A program made the position numbers and the translations under genes. From Microcebus murinus (Eukaryota > Chordata > Mammalia > Primates > Cheirogaleidae), in the NCBI RefSeq assembly GCF_040939455.1, contig NC_134120.1, positions 565,501 to 629,500 of the forward strand: a stretch of DNA of 64,000 nt. The letters are read 5' to 3'. The notes under the pieces are model-generated. The model worked only from the letters and a program-made list of their open reading frames with translations. It searched no databases and was not told the origin of the DNA. Below, piece by piece: positions 24,384 to 37,249 of this stretch (its first letter is position 1; each line of letters begins with the position of its first letter).

Positions 24384-24400
24384 TTTGTTTATAGCCGCCA
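24384..24400 (-). promoter_or_regulatory. TATA/forkhead-like element at the CpG island edge
   Basis: On the minus strand GGCTATAAACAAACC combines a TATA-like CTATAAA with a forkhead-type TAAACAAAC. It lies about 1.95 kb upstream of the P1 box at the edge of the CpG island and would direct transcription toward NFATC1. It may mark an upstream start or an enhancer; weak evidence. Confidence 0.25.
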
Positions 24401-26029
24401 CTAGGAGAGACGTTACACGGGTTTTATTTTAAGAATTGGTGATGACTAACAAAGTTAAAAGGAGCTTAGGACTGAAAACAAGACTATTTTTAGATTACTG
24501 TTGTTTCTGTGGATTATTGGGGCGAATGCACCTATAGAAGCGTGCCACTTTAGCAGTCTCTCTGGGTGCCAGCCCTTCTTCCTGGAGCGCACGTGGGTAT
24601 CCCTTCGCCCGACCGGGTTTTCCAGACTCGCGGGCAGGTTCCTGCCCCGCCGTGCAAGCTCCACTGCGGGGCACGGACGCCGCCCCGCTGGCTGGGGCCT
24701 TTCCAGCGCTGGCGGCTGCAGCTGCTCAAGCTGAACGCGGGGTCCTCCTGCCCGGAGCCGGCGACCCGCCCGCCCTCCGCACTCACCCGGTGTGCGGCAG
24801 GGGGGCCGGCCTGGGCGGGGCGGGTGCGCCCACTTCTTCCCTTTAGGGAACCGCGTGCCCAAATGCCACCTCTCGCTGGTGAAAATCACAGAACACAACT
24901 GCAATTAATGTAAGTGTTGTAGCTGTTCCCGCCACATCTGCATTCGGACCTCGGGTCACTCCAGATCCTCCTGCAGTTAGGAGTCTGACTCAGCCCCTCA
25001 AAATGGCAAGTGCGGGGTCCGCCCCCCAGCTCCTGCTGCCGCTGGGAGGAGCCGGGCTGCCCAGAGGTGCTGGGAAGTGGGCCTGGCGAGCGGGCACTTG
25101 GCCAGAGTCTGGGAGTTAGGGTTAAATCAACAAACCAAATTGTGGAAAAGGTTATTTACTTGTAAATAAACTACTGAATTTTTTTAAAAAGCAAGTAGGA
25201 GTGAATGTCACAGACGTGGAGTTGACTGGAGCTAAGAAAGAAGGTCTTGGTTGTACACCTGTGTCAGCACCTCCAGACTTTCCTTTCTGGAGTTGGGGGT
25301 GTTCTTGGAGATCCTTCAGTCTGGAGTGGAGAGATCTGCACTGTGCTTTATGCGTTAGGGTTCTCTGACTGCCCTTCCCTGGAACACGGGCAGGGCCTTC
25401 TTCGCTGGTCTCCCTGCCTGACTCTCACTCCAACCGCCCATCCCACACGACACCCCCAGGTCTAAAACCTCAGCTGTCAATCAACCAACCAACCAGCTCC
25501 CCTCCTCTGGGCACATGCCCAAGGCCTTAGGGTCAGGCCACACTGCTCGGCCTGGCACCTGATGTCCTTCAGCTCCACGTCCCCTGCCTGGAGTGGCCAC
25601 AGAGGAGACTCCTCACCAGGAACACACACCTCTGAGACAGTGGGGACCTTCCCCAAGTCCGCAGAGCTGCTCACCAAGTGCTTGCTCGACCCCAGAACCT
25701 TCCTCCAAGCTGCCCTCCTCCATGCACCCAGGGTGCCCTGACAAGCCTTTGCTTACCTCCCCTCATGCAGTGGTTAAGGGAATTTGTTTTACGGCCGGAA
25801 TATGCTCTGTGTTGGAGGATGTCCCCGTGCACCGGCTGGGGACAGGTGCTCTGCGTGGGGCGCAGCGTTCTGCAGACGCCCAGAAAGTCTGTCGGGCGAT
25901 ACTGCCGTCCACAGCTTGCGTTCCTCGTTGGTCATCTGGCTGGTGGTTCTGGCCTGTACTGAAAGTGGGGCACGGAAGCCCCGCTCTGTTGTAGAGTCCG
26001 CTTCTGCTTTCACTCTGTGGATTCTTGCT

Positions 26030-28190
26030 TCATGTATTTTAGAGCTCTGTTATTAGGAGCACATATGTTCACATTTGTTATGTCTTTCACAAGAATTAGC
26101 CCTTTTATCATTATGAAACATTCCTCTTTATATCCAATAATACTTTGTTTTAAAGTCTGCTTTGTCTAATGGCTGTCTAGCACAGCCATTCCAGCTTTCC
26201 TTTAGTTGCTCTTTGCATGATGCGTCCTTTTCCATAATTTTGTACCTTTGAGTCTGAAGTGCATCTGCTGTGGACATCGTACAGTTGGGTCATGTTTTTT
26301 ATTCATTCCGACAATCACTGCTTTTTGATTGGATCGTTAAATCCATCTACATTTAATGCTGTTACCAATATAGTAGCATTTCCATCTGCCATTTTACTTT
26401 TCGTTTTCTGTTTCTCATGTCTTTTTCCCCCTCTAGTCCTCCTTTCTTTGCACTAAGTGAATATTTTCTAATGTAGAGGGGTTTTTTTAAAAATAATTTT
26501 GTGATTTAGTTATTTCTTTAGTGGTTGTTCTAGTGTTTGCAGTATACATCACAGTCAGCTTCAGGTCTACATTAGCTGACTTCAGTGGTGCCCAGACACT
26601 GTTCCCACGCAGCTTTGCTCCCTCTCCCTCCTGCTCGCGGCGTGAGGTTCTGCAGGTCACAGACAGCAGCGTTGCAGGCGCCACAACCGTGGTGACAGCC
26701 ACTGTGTGACCACCTGGCCCAGCACAGCTCTGCTCCTGCCACTTCCTTTGTGTTGTTACTGGCAACACGTTACACACATACCACATGTCCAGCGTCACAT
26801 TGTAGACACATTGTTTTACACAATTGCTTTTTAAGTCAGAAGAAGAAAGGAGAAAATGTACATTTATACCAGCTTATAAAATTACATAATTGCCTTTACA
26901 GGCACTCTGTCCCCCCCCCCCCCCCCCGTGGGTTCAAGTTGCTGTCGGGGGTTTCTCACTTCCAGCCTGAAGACCTTCCCTCAGAAATTTTTGTAAGGTG
27001 GATACGGCAGCAAGAAATTCTGTTTTTCCTCACCTGGGGAAGTCTTTAGTTCTCCTTCATTTTTGAAAGGAAGCTCTGCTGAGTATAGGATTTTTGGTTG
27101 ACAGTTTTTTTGAGTTTTTTTTTTTTTTTTTTTTTTTTCCTTTGAGCACATTGGATCTTACCCATTGCTTTCTGGCTTCTGTAGACATCAGAGATGTTAA
27201 ACTTATTGGGGTTCCTTTGTAAGTGACACATCATTCTATTCTTTCTGCTTTTGAGATTTCTTCTTTGCCTTTGCCTTTCACCATTTCTATTATAAGGTGC
27301 CAGTTTGTGAGTCTCTTAGAGTTTGCCCTACTTGGAGCTCCCTCAAACGTAGGTTACTGTTTTTCAATAAGTTTGAGACATTTTCAGCCATTATTTCTTT
27401 TAATATTTTTTAATCTCTTTTCTCTCTTTCCTTCTGGTACAACCATTCTGTGCACGTCAGTGCCCTTGACAACGTCCCTCCGCCCCTCATTTCTCCAAGG
27501 CGCTTTTAATTTTCTTCATCACTGATCTTCCTTCAAGTTCACTAATTCTTTCTTCGGCCAGTTCAGATCCATCGTCGGGCCTCTACCAAGTTCTTCACTG
27601 CAGCTGTGCCTTTCAGCCCCAGAATCCCCACTCGCCTGTTGATAGTGCCTGCCTGACGTGGCGCTGTCGTCATGCCTTCTTTCACTCCTTTAATTAAGAT
27701 TTTCTTTAGTTCTGTGAACATATAATGAGTATTTTGACATCCTCTTCTGTTAAATCCAGCATCTGGTCATTCTCACAGGCAGTTTCTGTTGTCTGTTTTG
27801 AGTGTTTTCGTCTTTTCATGTGCGGATCATGCTTCTGTGTTTCTCTGCACCCCTCATACATTTTGCTGGGAACTGGCCACTGTAGACGGTACATTGTAGC
27901 AAATCTAGGTGCCAGTTGCCCGGGTGGGGCTTGTTCTCGCTATTGCTCTTTGTTCAGTGACTTCCGGGACCACTGTGGGGCCGTGTGTGTCCCCTCCCTG
28001 CATGTTCAGTGTGGTCCCTTGGTAGGTGCAGCTGGGGCAGCGTGCCCAGAGGCACCTGGGTGGCGGGACTCGGTGGCGATCCTCCTCTCCCTGACCACAG
28101 GGCGGGCGGACAGGGCTACTCTGTTGTTTTTAGCAGTGTCCGGGCTGGGCATCGCTCTACAAACTGATGTCCCAACTTGTGCCTGCTGTG
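26030..28190 (-). repeat. Old L1 (L1M/HAL1-like) fragment, antisense
   Basis: Read on the plus strand, the segment shows the usual landmarks of the reverse complement of an L1 ORF2 region: TTAAAGTCTGCTTTGTCTAA, CATCTACATTTAATGCTGTT, a TTTCTCCTTCA-like stretch, GACATTTTCAGCCATTATTT and TTAAATCCAGCATCTGGTCA. The order follows the L1 backbone. It contains a C17 run (26911-26927) and a long T run (27116-27139). All frames are broken. Boundaries are approximate and the subfamily is uncertain. Confidence 0.7.
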
Positions 28191-31089
28191 AACGGTGGTT
28201 TCTGAGGTCCACGTCTGTATTTGTTTCAGCCTCAGGGGGCCCCCAGATGTCTGTTCCCCAGTTCTCTCCTGGACCAGAGCCAGCTGCTGTCCCAGCCACA
28301 CAGGCGCCAACGCGTGGCTCTGCCAGCCGCCTGCTGTGGCAGCGCCCGGTTCTCCAGAGCACCTCGGGGAACACTGCCCCGCGCTCCGCCGCAGCCGAGG
28401 TGAGTTCCTTGCGGAGGGAATTAGGTGCCGTCTCTCTTACTTGCTGCTTCTCCCTCCAGGAGAGACCTCTGGGCGGGGGCTGGGCCGGCAGTGAGTGCCA
28501 GTCTGAGTGACACCCCCTTTCAGAGCTGAGGTCCCATCGGCTCCGCTCCGGGCCTGGAATCGCCCGTGAGCCTGCGCCCCACTGGGAGCAGGGATGGGAG
28601 GGCTGGGGGAGCCCCCACCCTCCCCAACTCCCCCGGACCCAGCGTCAACAACAAGGCGGGGGGGATGCGGAACACTGGCCTTGCCCCCAGGGCTGAAACT
28701 CTGTCTGGATGCTGGGACTCCGTCTCTGGCTGTGGTGGACACACCGAGTCCCGCCTCGTGCAGCTGGGAGGGGACGAGGGAAGGGTTTTGGTCCAGTTGC
28801 AGACTTCTCATCAAATATCCACAGATATTTTTCAATAGATGTTTCTTCACTGGCGGTTTGTCCTTAAGGACCATTTCCGGAGATTTTAATTAAATGGTTG
28901 GGGTTTCGAACTCACAGTGCCGGTTTCCAGCGGCACGGGTTGGCTGAGCCCACTCCCAGCCAGACGCCAAACTCCCACAGCCGGGCTTGGGCCCAGCCCC
29001 CACTGCGAGGACCAAGGACACACTCACCTGGTGGCGAGGTCGGTGCCGGCACCTGCCGGTGCGCTGTGGTCATGTGGTCGCCACGTCAGAGCGGCGCTAT
29101 CCTGGGCTGAGCTGCGTCCTCCACGACAGCGAAGCCCCCTCCTCCGGCACCTCGCCGACTTGGACACGGGTCCTTCCACTGTGACTGGGTGAGACGGGGT
29201 CGCCATGGGGCCCAGTGGTGGCAGCTGGCCCACGAGGAGACACATGTCAGGAGGGTCATGTGACATTGCTGGCGCGGCCGGGTGAAGCCCAGGAGCACTG
29301 GGGCCCCCAGCAGCCAGGGGTGGGAGAGGCGGGAAGGAGCCCCTTCCAGGTTTGGACGGGCGCGGCCCCGCCCCTGGGTCTGTCTGAGCTGCCAGCGTGT
29401 GCTCCCTGCGGTGGCAGCCCTGGGGACCGGCGCGGTGGCCACGGCCCCCACGGCCCCCCGGTGCCACCACACACCACACATCCTCCTCGGGGGCCTGGAA
29501 GCGCCAGGCCGTGCCCTGCCAGCGCACCTGCTGTGGGACTGTGGCCCTGGCGGGCACCACGTGGGGGTGGCCCCCACGCCCCCTGGGTGCAGACCCCGCC
29601 AGAGCCCAGAGCCCAGGCCTGAGTTCTCTTACTCCTGGCGAAGCTCCGGGTCCCGGGGCCGTCGCGGCGGGAACTGAGGCCCGAATCCCGGTCTGGAGCC
29701 GCCTCTGAGGGCCCCTCCGTGCCGACGGCCCAGCTTCCTGCTCCGCTGGGCCGCTTTGATTTGGGATTCTGTGCGCGAGGCCAGGAGGCCTGGTTCACGG
29801 AGAACGTGCCAGGAGCCCGGCCGCAGCCAACCTGCCGCAGGGCTGCTTCCTGCGTGTGGCGGGCAGGGCTGGCTTGGAGGCGAAGGAGAGTAAACAGCTT
29901 CCAAGCAGGAAGGAAGGCGAGCCTGTGGACACCGGGCAAACCCCGGTAGGCCTGCGGCTCCAACTGGGCCTCGCGCGACACGCTGAGCAAGGAGAATGCC
30001 CTTTCTGCCTCGATTTCTCTTGGAAAACTCAAGCGGGCTGCGCCAACGTTCCTGCAGAATGTGCGGGTTTGGCCGTGCAGGTGAGAAAACTGGTTGAGCC
30101 TTGTGCGAGGCAGGAGACGTGCCCCTTCCTGGCCTGGGACCCGAGGCCGACGGCAGGTTCCTGGAGTCTGGCCGTCCGCGCTGAGCTCTGCCTCTCAGAA
30201 GTCAGAGAGTTGCACAGAGGCCGGACGAAAGTCGCTCTGCACTTGGGAGCTTGTCTGCTCCTTTCGGGACAAGGAGGGGATCGCCAAGCACGCCCTCCCT
30301 CACGCCACGGGGACCTGCTCTGCACCCGCCCTGGCCTGGTGCGAAGTAAATCACGTTTTTAACTTCTGGCCAGATTTTGGGTTTATCCCTGTGAAATCAA
30401 CAGTTGTTTCCCTCTTGCAAAATCATACTAGTTTTCAAATGGCAATATTCCAACTTTTTTCTTCAAACTGCTTGGTTTAGCCAAATCTGCTCAATTGAGT
30501 AGCAGCCCGAGGCAAGCCTTTTTTGCCCCAGCCTTAGACAGGGGTTCTTTTTGTTTTCCTTTTTGATGCTAAATTACTTTCATTTTTCACTCGTGCGCAG
30601 CCTTCTAGACGGCTTCTAGGCGGCTCCTGGCGGCTGGCGGCGGAGGAGGGTGCTCTGCCCCACCGCCCGGCTGCAGGGAACAGAGCCCGCCTGAGACCTG
30701 GGCCGGAGCCACAGCTCGGGTTCACTGAGCTTCCCAAACTATTTTTAAAGTGTTTTGGTTCAATAAAGCTCTAAACAAGTTTTGCCAGGCACTTTTTCCA
30801 TTGATTTTTAAACTGGAGTGAATTTCAAGGGGAATTTAATCCATGTGTTTCTGATTCATTTGCACTTGACTCATCAAGATGTTGTGTTGGAGCCGTTTGA
30901 TGTCCAAGGAGACGTGGAGCTTCCCATGCGCCCGCCGCAGCCTTTTTCTGCTCAGAAACAGGAAGTGGCGTCTTGCCAAAGTGTAAACGAGCGTAAGCTC
31001 AACAAAGATGTTGTTTCAAGTCTCAGACCCCAAAGCGCAGGGCGGTCCCCGGCCCCCGGGTTCTTGGCCTGTGGATCCTCCTGGGTCAC

Positions 31090-31330
31090 GCCGTGCCCCT
31101 CGTCTGTCTTCACGCTGCGGTGAAATGCGCGCGACAGCAGATTCACTGCGGCAAACACCTTTGAGCACAGAGTTAAACCGCATCGAGCGCGTTCACGCTG
31201 CCTGAGGCCGTCACCACTGTCCCTCCTGGAACCCTCATCTTCCCAGACCGAAGCTCTGTCCCAGGAAACGCCGACCCCCGACCCACCCGGCACTTTCTGC
31301 CCCTGTGGCTCCGGGACCCGGGCCCTCCTG
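31090..31330 (-). repeat. Possible very diverged L1 3' end, antisense
   Basis: The order of short matches (GCGGTGAAATGCGCG, a CACCACTGTCC-like piece, CTTCCCAGACCGAAGCTCTG) parallels the reverse complement of an L1M 3' end, where AT-rich consensus words appear here with many G/C substitutions. This rests on word order only. Confidence 0.35.
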
Positions 31331-33119
31331 TGAGCGGGGCCACACGGCGTCTTCCCGACCGTGCCCAGCGTCATCCGTGCTGTGGCCCTTCCTCTGTGGG
31401 GCTGGGGGTGTCCCCCGCCAGCTGTCAGGACACAGGCTGCCGTCACCTCCGGCTGCTGCACACAGAGCCCGCTTCCCGTCCCTGCCGTGCACGCCTGGGC
31501 ACGGAACCGCGGGTCCTGGGTGACTCTGCGCTTAGCTTTCTGAGAGTGGCGGCTGCCGGGCTTTTCCGTGGCATCCTCGTGGCTGACAAGGGACGGCCTC
31601 ACATGGACGCCCTCCCTGGAGGAAGCTCCAGCTCTGGGCTCAGCCCCCCGTGGGGGCGTGGAGGGCCGGCTGGGGGTGCTGTCCTGATGGCACGAGGGCG
31701 GTGGCAGCACAGTGGGAAGAATTTGGTACCACCCAGGCACGCGGGGGCAGGGCCCAAAACTGGGGGTCACGGTGGTCCCCACGTTGCGTGTGTGGGCGTC
31801 CCTGTCTGTCCCCCTCACAGCACCGCCAGCAGGTGCCTGTGCACCTCCGAGGGATGTGGGCCTTGGTCCTCACTGTCCTTGTAGGAGGGGCACGCGGGTG
31901 TCCCACACTTGCCGCGGTCAGGCCTGGCAGCCCCTCCTGGGCGCTGAGCACGGAGCTGAGAGGGCGCAGCCAGGGTGTGGGGCGTGATGGTCACCCCCGC
32001 TCGGCCCGCTGCCCCAAGTGGCCCCTGGGAGCCAGCTCTGGGAATGGGGTGCAGGTGACAATGGCCCCATCCGGCAGCAAGTGCTGGGCGTCTGTGGGGT
32101 GGCTGTGGTGGGGTGAGAGAGGACGCAGGGCAGCGGAGGCAGGGCAGGGCCCGTGGGGGAGCAGCTGCCGTGGGCGGACCCCGGGAGGGGTTTCCCCACA
32201 CCTCTGAGGTTAGGTTTTGGCATTTGGGGTCCCTCCAGCCCAGCCTGGGAGGTCTTCCATACCCTCCAAACCCAACTCTTGGTTCCAAGACTTACCTCTT
32301 GCCGCTGGACGGGCATCTTCCGGCTTTTTCCTGCTCACCCCAGGTGGTCCTCACTATCCCAGGAAGTCTGACTTCCGAGCTCCGTGGGTTCCCGAACCTG
32401 CAGCCTCACTGCTCAGCCAGGTCCCCTCCTGGCCACAGCCCCACGACCCCACCAGGCCACCTCCGACCCCTGCTGCCTGCAGGTGTCCGCCTCCTGGGCT
32501 TCAAGGTCACCAAGTGGGTGGAACCCTGAGACCTCCCAGTCTCTGACCCCCAAGATCCCAGAGCCAGGTCGGCCCAGTGGATCCATCTCTTGGCTTCTAG
32601 CACCCCCTTCTGGAAACTTCTGAGGTTGCACCTATTCGCGGTGGTGCCAGCCTGGGCTGTGATGTGTGGACGGTCGCGGGGGAGAGCCCGGCAGGGGCGT
32701 GGCGGGTAGCGAGAGCAGGGTCTGCTGGCCCCCAAGTGCCCAGCTGCTCGTGGGCGGAGCAGCTCCAGCCACCAGCTCCCCGGGGCACAGCGGCCTCTGA
32801 CGGACGCGTCCCTTGGGGACCCAGCCCTGAGCACGTCCTGAGCAGCACCCTGGCCGGGTGGAGGGTGCCTAGGGCGGGCTCGTGGAGGCAGGTCCCGGGC
32901 ATCTGCAGCCGCTGAGATGAGGGGTTTCATGAAGGACTCGAGGCCTCCTGCCGGCGGGTCCCGAGGCCCCTTTCCGGAGCCCCCAGGGCCAGCCCTGTGC
33001 TGGGGCAGCTCCTGAACGGGGTTGGGGTGCTTGTTCAGCTGCGTGGGGGGCTCCTAGCGGCTCTGACCCTGGGAGAGTCTGTGGGGACCCTGAGGTGGGG
33101 AGAGCAGGGGGGGGCAGGG

Positions 33120-34230
33120 AGGGCTGTAGGGGTGGGGAGGGGGTGGGGGAGGCCTGTGGGGGGTGGGGAGGGAATGGGGGAGGCCTGTGGGGGGTAGGGA
33201 GGGGTAGGGGATGGGCAGGAGTTGGGGGAGACCTGTGGTGGGTGAGGAGGGGTTGGGGGAGGCCTGTGGGGGTGGGGAGGGGTTGGGGGAGGCCTGTGGG
33301 GGTGGGGAGGGGTTGGGGGAGGCCTGTGGGGGTGGGGAGGGGTTGGGGGAGGCCTGTGGTGGGTAGGGAGGGGTAGGGGATGGGCAGGGGTTGGGGGAGA
33401 CCTGTGGTGGGTGGGGAGGGGTGGGGGATGGGCAGGGGTTGGGGAGGCCTGTGGGGGTGGGGAGGGGTTTGGGGAGGCCTGTGGGGGGTAGGGAGGGGTA
33501 GGGGATGGACAGGAGTTGGGGGAGACCTGTGGTGGGTGGGGAGGGGTGGGGGATGGCCAGGGGGTGGGGAGGCCTATGAGGGGTGGGGAGGGGTTGGGGG
33601 AGGCCTGTGGGGGGTAGGGAGGGGTAGGGGATGGGCAGGGGTTGGGGAGGCCTGTGGGGGTGGGGAGGGGTTGGGGGAGACTAGTGGTGGGTGGGGAGGG
33701 GTGGGGGATGGGCAGGGGTTGGGAGGCCTGTGGGGGTGGGGAGGGGTTTGGGGAGGCCTGTGGGGGGTAGGGAGGGGTAGGGGATGGGCAGGAGTTGGGG
33801 GAGACCTGTGGTGGGTGGGGAGGGGTGGGGGATGGGCAGGGGTTGGGGAGGCCTGTGGGGGTGGGGAGGGGTTGGGGGAGACTTGTGGTGGGTGGGGAGG
33901 GGTGGGGGATGGGCAGGGGTTGGGAGGCCTGTGGGGGTGGGGAGGGGTTTGGGGAGGCCTGTGGGGGGTAGGGAGGGGTAGGGGATGGGCAGGAGTTGGG
34001 GGAGACCTGTGGTGGGTGGGGAGGGGTGGGGGATGGGCAGGGGTTGGGGAGGCCTGTGGGGGTGGGGAGGGGTTGGGGGAGACTTGTGGTGGGTGGGGAC
34101 GGGTGGGGGAGGTCTGTAGGGGGTAGGGAGGGGTGAGGGATGGGCAGGGGGTGGGGAGGCCTATGAGGGGTGGGGAGGGGTTGGGGGAGGCCTGTGGGGG
34201 ATGGGGAGCTGTGGGGAGGGGGAAAGGATG
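33120..34230. repeat. G-rich minisatellite with about 200-bp higher-order unit
   Basis: About 1.1 kb built from variants of GGCCTGTGGGGGTGGGGAGG and GGTTGGGGGAGACCTGTGG. The block starting GATGGGCAGGAGTTGGGGGA recurs at 33783 and 33984 (201 bp apart) with nearly the same interior, showing a higher-order unit; related blocks begin near 33210 and 33505. G runs of 3-5 every few bases give strong G-quadruplex potential on the plus strand. Stop-free frames of over 600 codons on the minus strand (Pro-rich) reflect the repeat, not a gene. Confidence 0.95.
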
Positions 34231-37200
34231 TGGGGGGCCCTCCGCCTCTCCCTGCCCCACCCTGGGAGCTCCCAGGTGGGGTGTCCCCTGTCTCTGGAGA
34301 AGGGTTAGAGGCTCTGGGTGCGGGAGCCCAGCGGAGCCCTGCTGGGAGACAGGCCGAGGTCGGCCCTGCCCAGGGGCCCCACCCAGCACTCAGGGGACCT
34401 GGCCTTTCCCGGCCAGCGCTGAGCCGGGGAGTGGACCAGACACAGGCCGTCCCCCCAGACCTGAGTTCAAGTGGGGCGGGCCTCCCTGCTACCCAGTGAC
34501 CTCGGTGGTCCCCGAGACCCTCCTGGGGGGGTGCTGGGCCACAGGGAGCCATGGGGGGAGCAGGAGGGCTCTTGGCTGTGCCTCGTCCTCCAGGGCCTCG
34601 GCCCTGCTGCCGTGTCTCCCAGGCCGGCTGTGCTGCAGGACTGCGCCGGGCCTCCCTGCAGAGGCCTCCAGGTCCCAGAGCGACAGGCTCCCCAAGGCCA
34701 GACCTCAGAAGCTGGGGTGAGACCGGCCGTCTGAGGGATGGGCCCAGGGACCCGAGTGCCGGCCTTGTGGCCACACCTGGCCTGCTCCAGGCGCCGGGAT
34801 ACCGGGCAGCAATTCCAGGTGGCGCTGCATGTCTGGCCCGCGAGACTAGCCTTGCTAGGTGGGCACGGGAGGGACTCTCAGCCGCAGCTCCTGCTGGAGC
34901 ATGCCAACTGCCAGACACAGAGCCACCGCTGCTGGGTCGGGGCTGTGCAGAGGCCTTGGGGGGCCGAGGGGAGACCTGAGGTGACCTGGGCCCGAGGGCC
35001 TCCGCCTTCAGCGCTGTCCCTGCGTCCCGGATCCCTTCGGGGTCTCAGCTCCCTTTGCTTCCCAGACGGGGTCCTGCACTGGGGACGGCTCACTTCCTGG
35101 GCCCAGGGAGGAGCCAGTCCCCGAGGGGAGTGTCAGCGAGGTGCCCCCGGTATGCCCGGGACGAGGTCCTGGCCGGAGCGCTGCCCACCAACCCACCCAC
35201 CCGCGAGCCCGGAGGAGTGGCTGCGGCCAGTAGGTGACCAGGCTCCCCGGCGCAGGCAGAGGCACGAGCACCTGCTACGCCTTTTGGGATGGGGAGGCCC
35301 TCGCCACCTGGCGACAACAGGCAGGACGTTTTGCCGGGAGGACGCGGGGCATGCTCAGTGCTCACACCTGGTCAGGCCCTGGCCCCGGCCCGGGCAGATC
35401 TGTGTCGTATGGGCGCCACTCACCTGCCGCCAGGCCCACGGCAGCCGGCGCAGCTCAGCACTCGGCCCACAGCGACGCTGAAAGAGGGCAGCAGGCGGCT
35501 GTTCCCGGAGACACCCTCCCCGGAGGGCGGCAGGCACGACAGGTGAGGCGCTCGCCGCTGCCCCCCAAGACCTTCTCCCAGCTCACGTCTCTTCACGCTG
35601 TGAAACTCGGAAGTTGGCTGACTGGGTTCGCTGGACGAGGGAAGAGGTGTGGGGCATGTGGGGACCGCGCCACACCGCCACTCCACTGTGCTCAGCACCG
35701 GTGAGGTCGCCTGTCCAGCGTGCACACACACGCCACACACGCACACTCGAGGGCTCCATGGCGTCCCGCCACGGCCCCGCCGTCCCGCCACCCGGATCTC
35801 TGATGTGGAGAGTTTCTGTTTTCGTCCTCTGCTCACAGACAGAGGTTTGTCTTTAGTCCTGGTGTTGGGGTCTTTCCCAAGAGCCACCTGTGGTCCGGGG
35901 CCTATGTCATCGCCACTGGCCCTGCCCTGCGTCCTCTCTCTGGGCTTACCTGGCTATTTCTCTTCTAGCTCTGACTCTAGACCTTTCCCCCTAATACAAG
36001 CATTTCCATCTGTGAAATTTCCTCCAGCGCTGCTCTCGCTCTATCCAACTTAGACAGATTGTTGTCTTCCAGTTGAAGTTGTTTATAATTTCTCTGATCA
36101 TTTTTGTTGGACGGAGAGGTTCTTCACAAATGTGCTGCCCGCCTTCCTGCTGCTCTGGTTCCCCGGTGAGGTGACCCTGCGCACCTGGCCTTGAGGCATG
36201 CTATAGGGCTGGGGCGGCGGCGGAGGAAGGGGCTGCCCCCAGCAGACGGCAGCCCTCTGGAAGGCCTCAGCCCTGCACAGCTTTCTCTGCCGTGCCCACC
36301 CCAATCCACCAGATGCACTTTCCGCCCTGACCTGTACCCTCCGGGGCCCCGTCTCCCAGGGTGCCGCCCTGCCCTGCCCCTCCCCGCCTGTCCTGTGCCA
36401 GCTGTAGGCTCTGCTGCTCCACCTGGCCTCCTCAGCCTTTGGGCTGGCGTGCTTGGTCCACGTACGGAAGCCGCGGTCCTTGCCAAGACATGGAGAGCAG
36501 AGCCGTGTGGTCCAGCCCCTCCGGTGGACGGGCCGACCTCCAGGCCTTGGTGGGGGGGCTTCGAGGTGGGCCCTGCGGCCAGGGGGCGACTCACACCCGG
36601 CTTGCCCAGTCCATGTGGTTGAGGTCTCTCTGGTGTCACCTCTCTGCTGGGCCCTAACCAGGAGAGGAGGGACAGGCGGTCTCCCCCGCAGCCCCCTGAT
36701 TCTGGCTCCTCGGAGTCACAGGCTTTGGAAGTGCAGCGCAGCCCTCTCTGACTCAGACCCACCGGGAGATGAGGCCGACTGCGTCCAACTGACCTGAGGC
36801 CTGTTGGAGTCTGTGTCAAAGTTGTGCAGAGCGCTACTTGTGAAGGCTGGCAGCTGTGTCTGGGGCTATCTACAACGTCTTACAGCTCAGCCTGCCAACT
36901 GCGTGGGTGGCGGTGAGCGGCCATCTGGCTGCACGTGGACCCTGGGAGGTGAATCCGGCGCCTGTTCCTGACGGTGCTGCCAGAGGAGGACAAGGGCGTC
37001 CTGAGCCGCCCACAGGACGACTCCCCACAGGATCTCTGCGCACACTGGCGAAACCCGCCGGGCAGCCCAGTGGACGCCTGGCATTCCAGACGAGTTGAAG
37101 CAGCGACACCATGTGGGCAAAGTGGGGAACGTCCCCAGGCCCCATGTCTCTGCAAATTCAGACAGGCTCGGCAGCCCAAAGCCAGCCTGCTAGACAAGCT

Positions 37201-37243
37201 CAATTCGAGAGGTGTGGATAGAAGTTTTCAGGGAGGCACAAGC

Positions 37244-37249
37244 TTTATT
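37244..37249 (-). terminator. ATP9B: Alternative distal poly(A) signal candidate for ATP9B
   Basis: AATAAA on the minus strand (TTTATT at 37244-37249), about 1.07 kb beyond the stop codon. It could serve as a distal polyadenylation signal; no further support. Confidence 0.25.

Larger units (their letters stand above)
21650..24430. promoter_or_regulatory. CpG island over and upstream of the NFATC1 P1 promoter
   Basis: About 2.8 kb of very CpG-dense sequence extends from the P1 first exon to well upstream. It has many GC boxes, few repeats other than the 39-bp minisatellite, and AT-rich islets such as CCTTTTTATTCTGTAAATAT near 23153. Open frames crossing it are long only because stop codons are rare in such DNA. 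The size suggests a developmentally regulated locus; that is inference. Confidence 0.7.

Noticed and set aside
23718..24401. 227-codon Arg/Gly/Ala-rich minus-strand frame upstream of NFATC1
   Set aside because: Composition follows the CpG island; no motif, no conserved family and no splice support.
33035..34918. 627-codon Pro-rich minus-strand open frame and Gly-rich plus-strand frames
   Set aside because: Stop-free because of the G-rich minisatellite; no domain, and flanks lack splice or promoter support.
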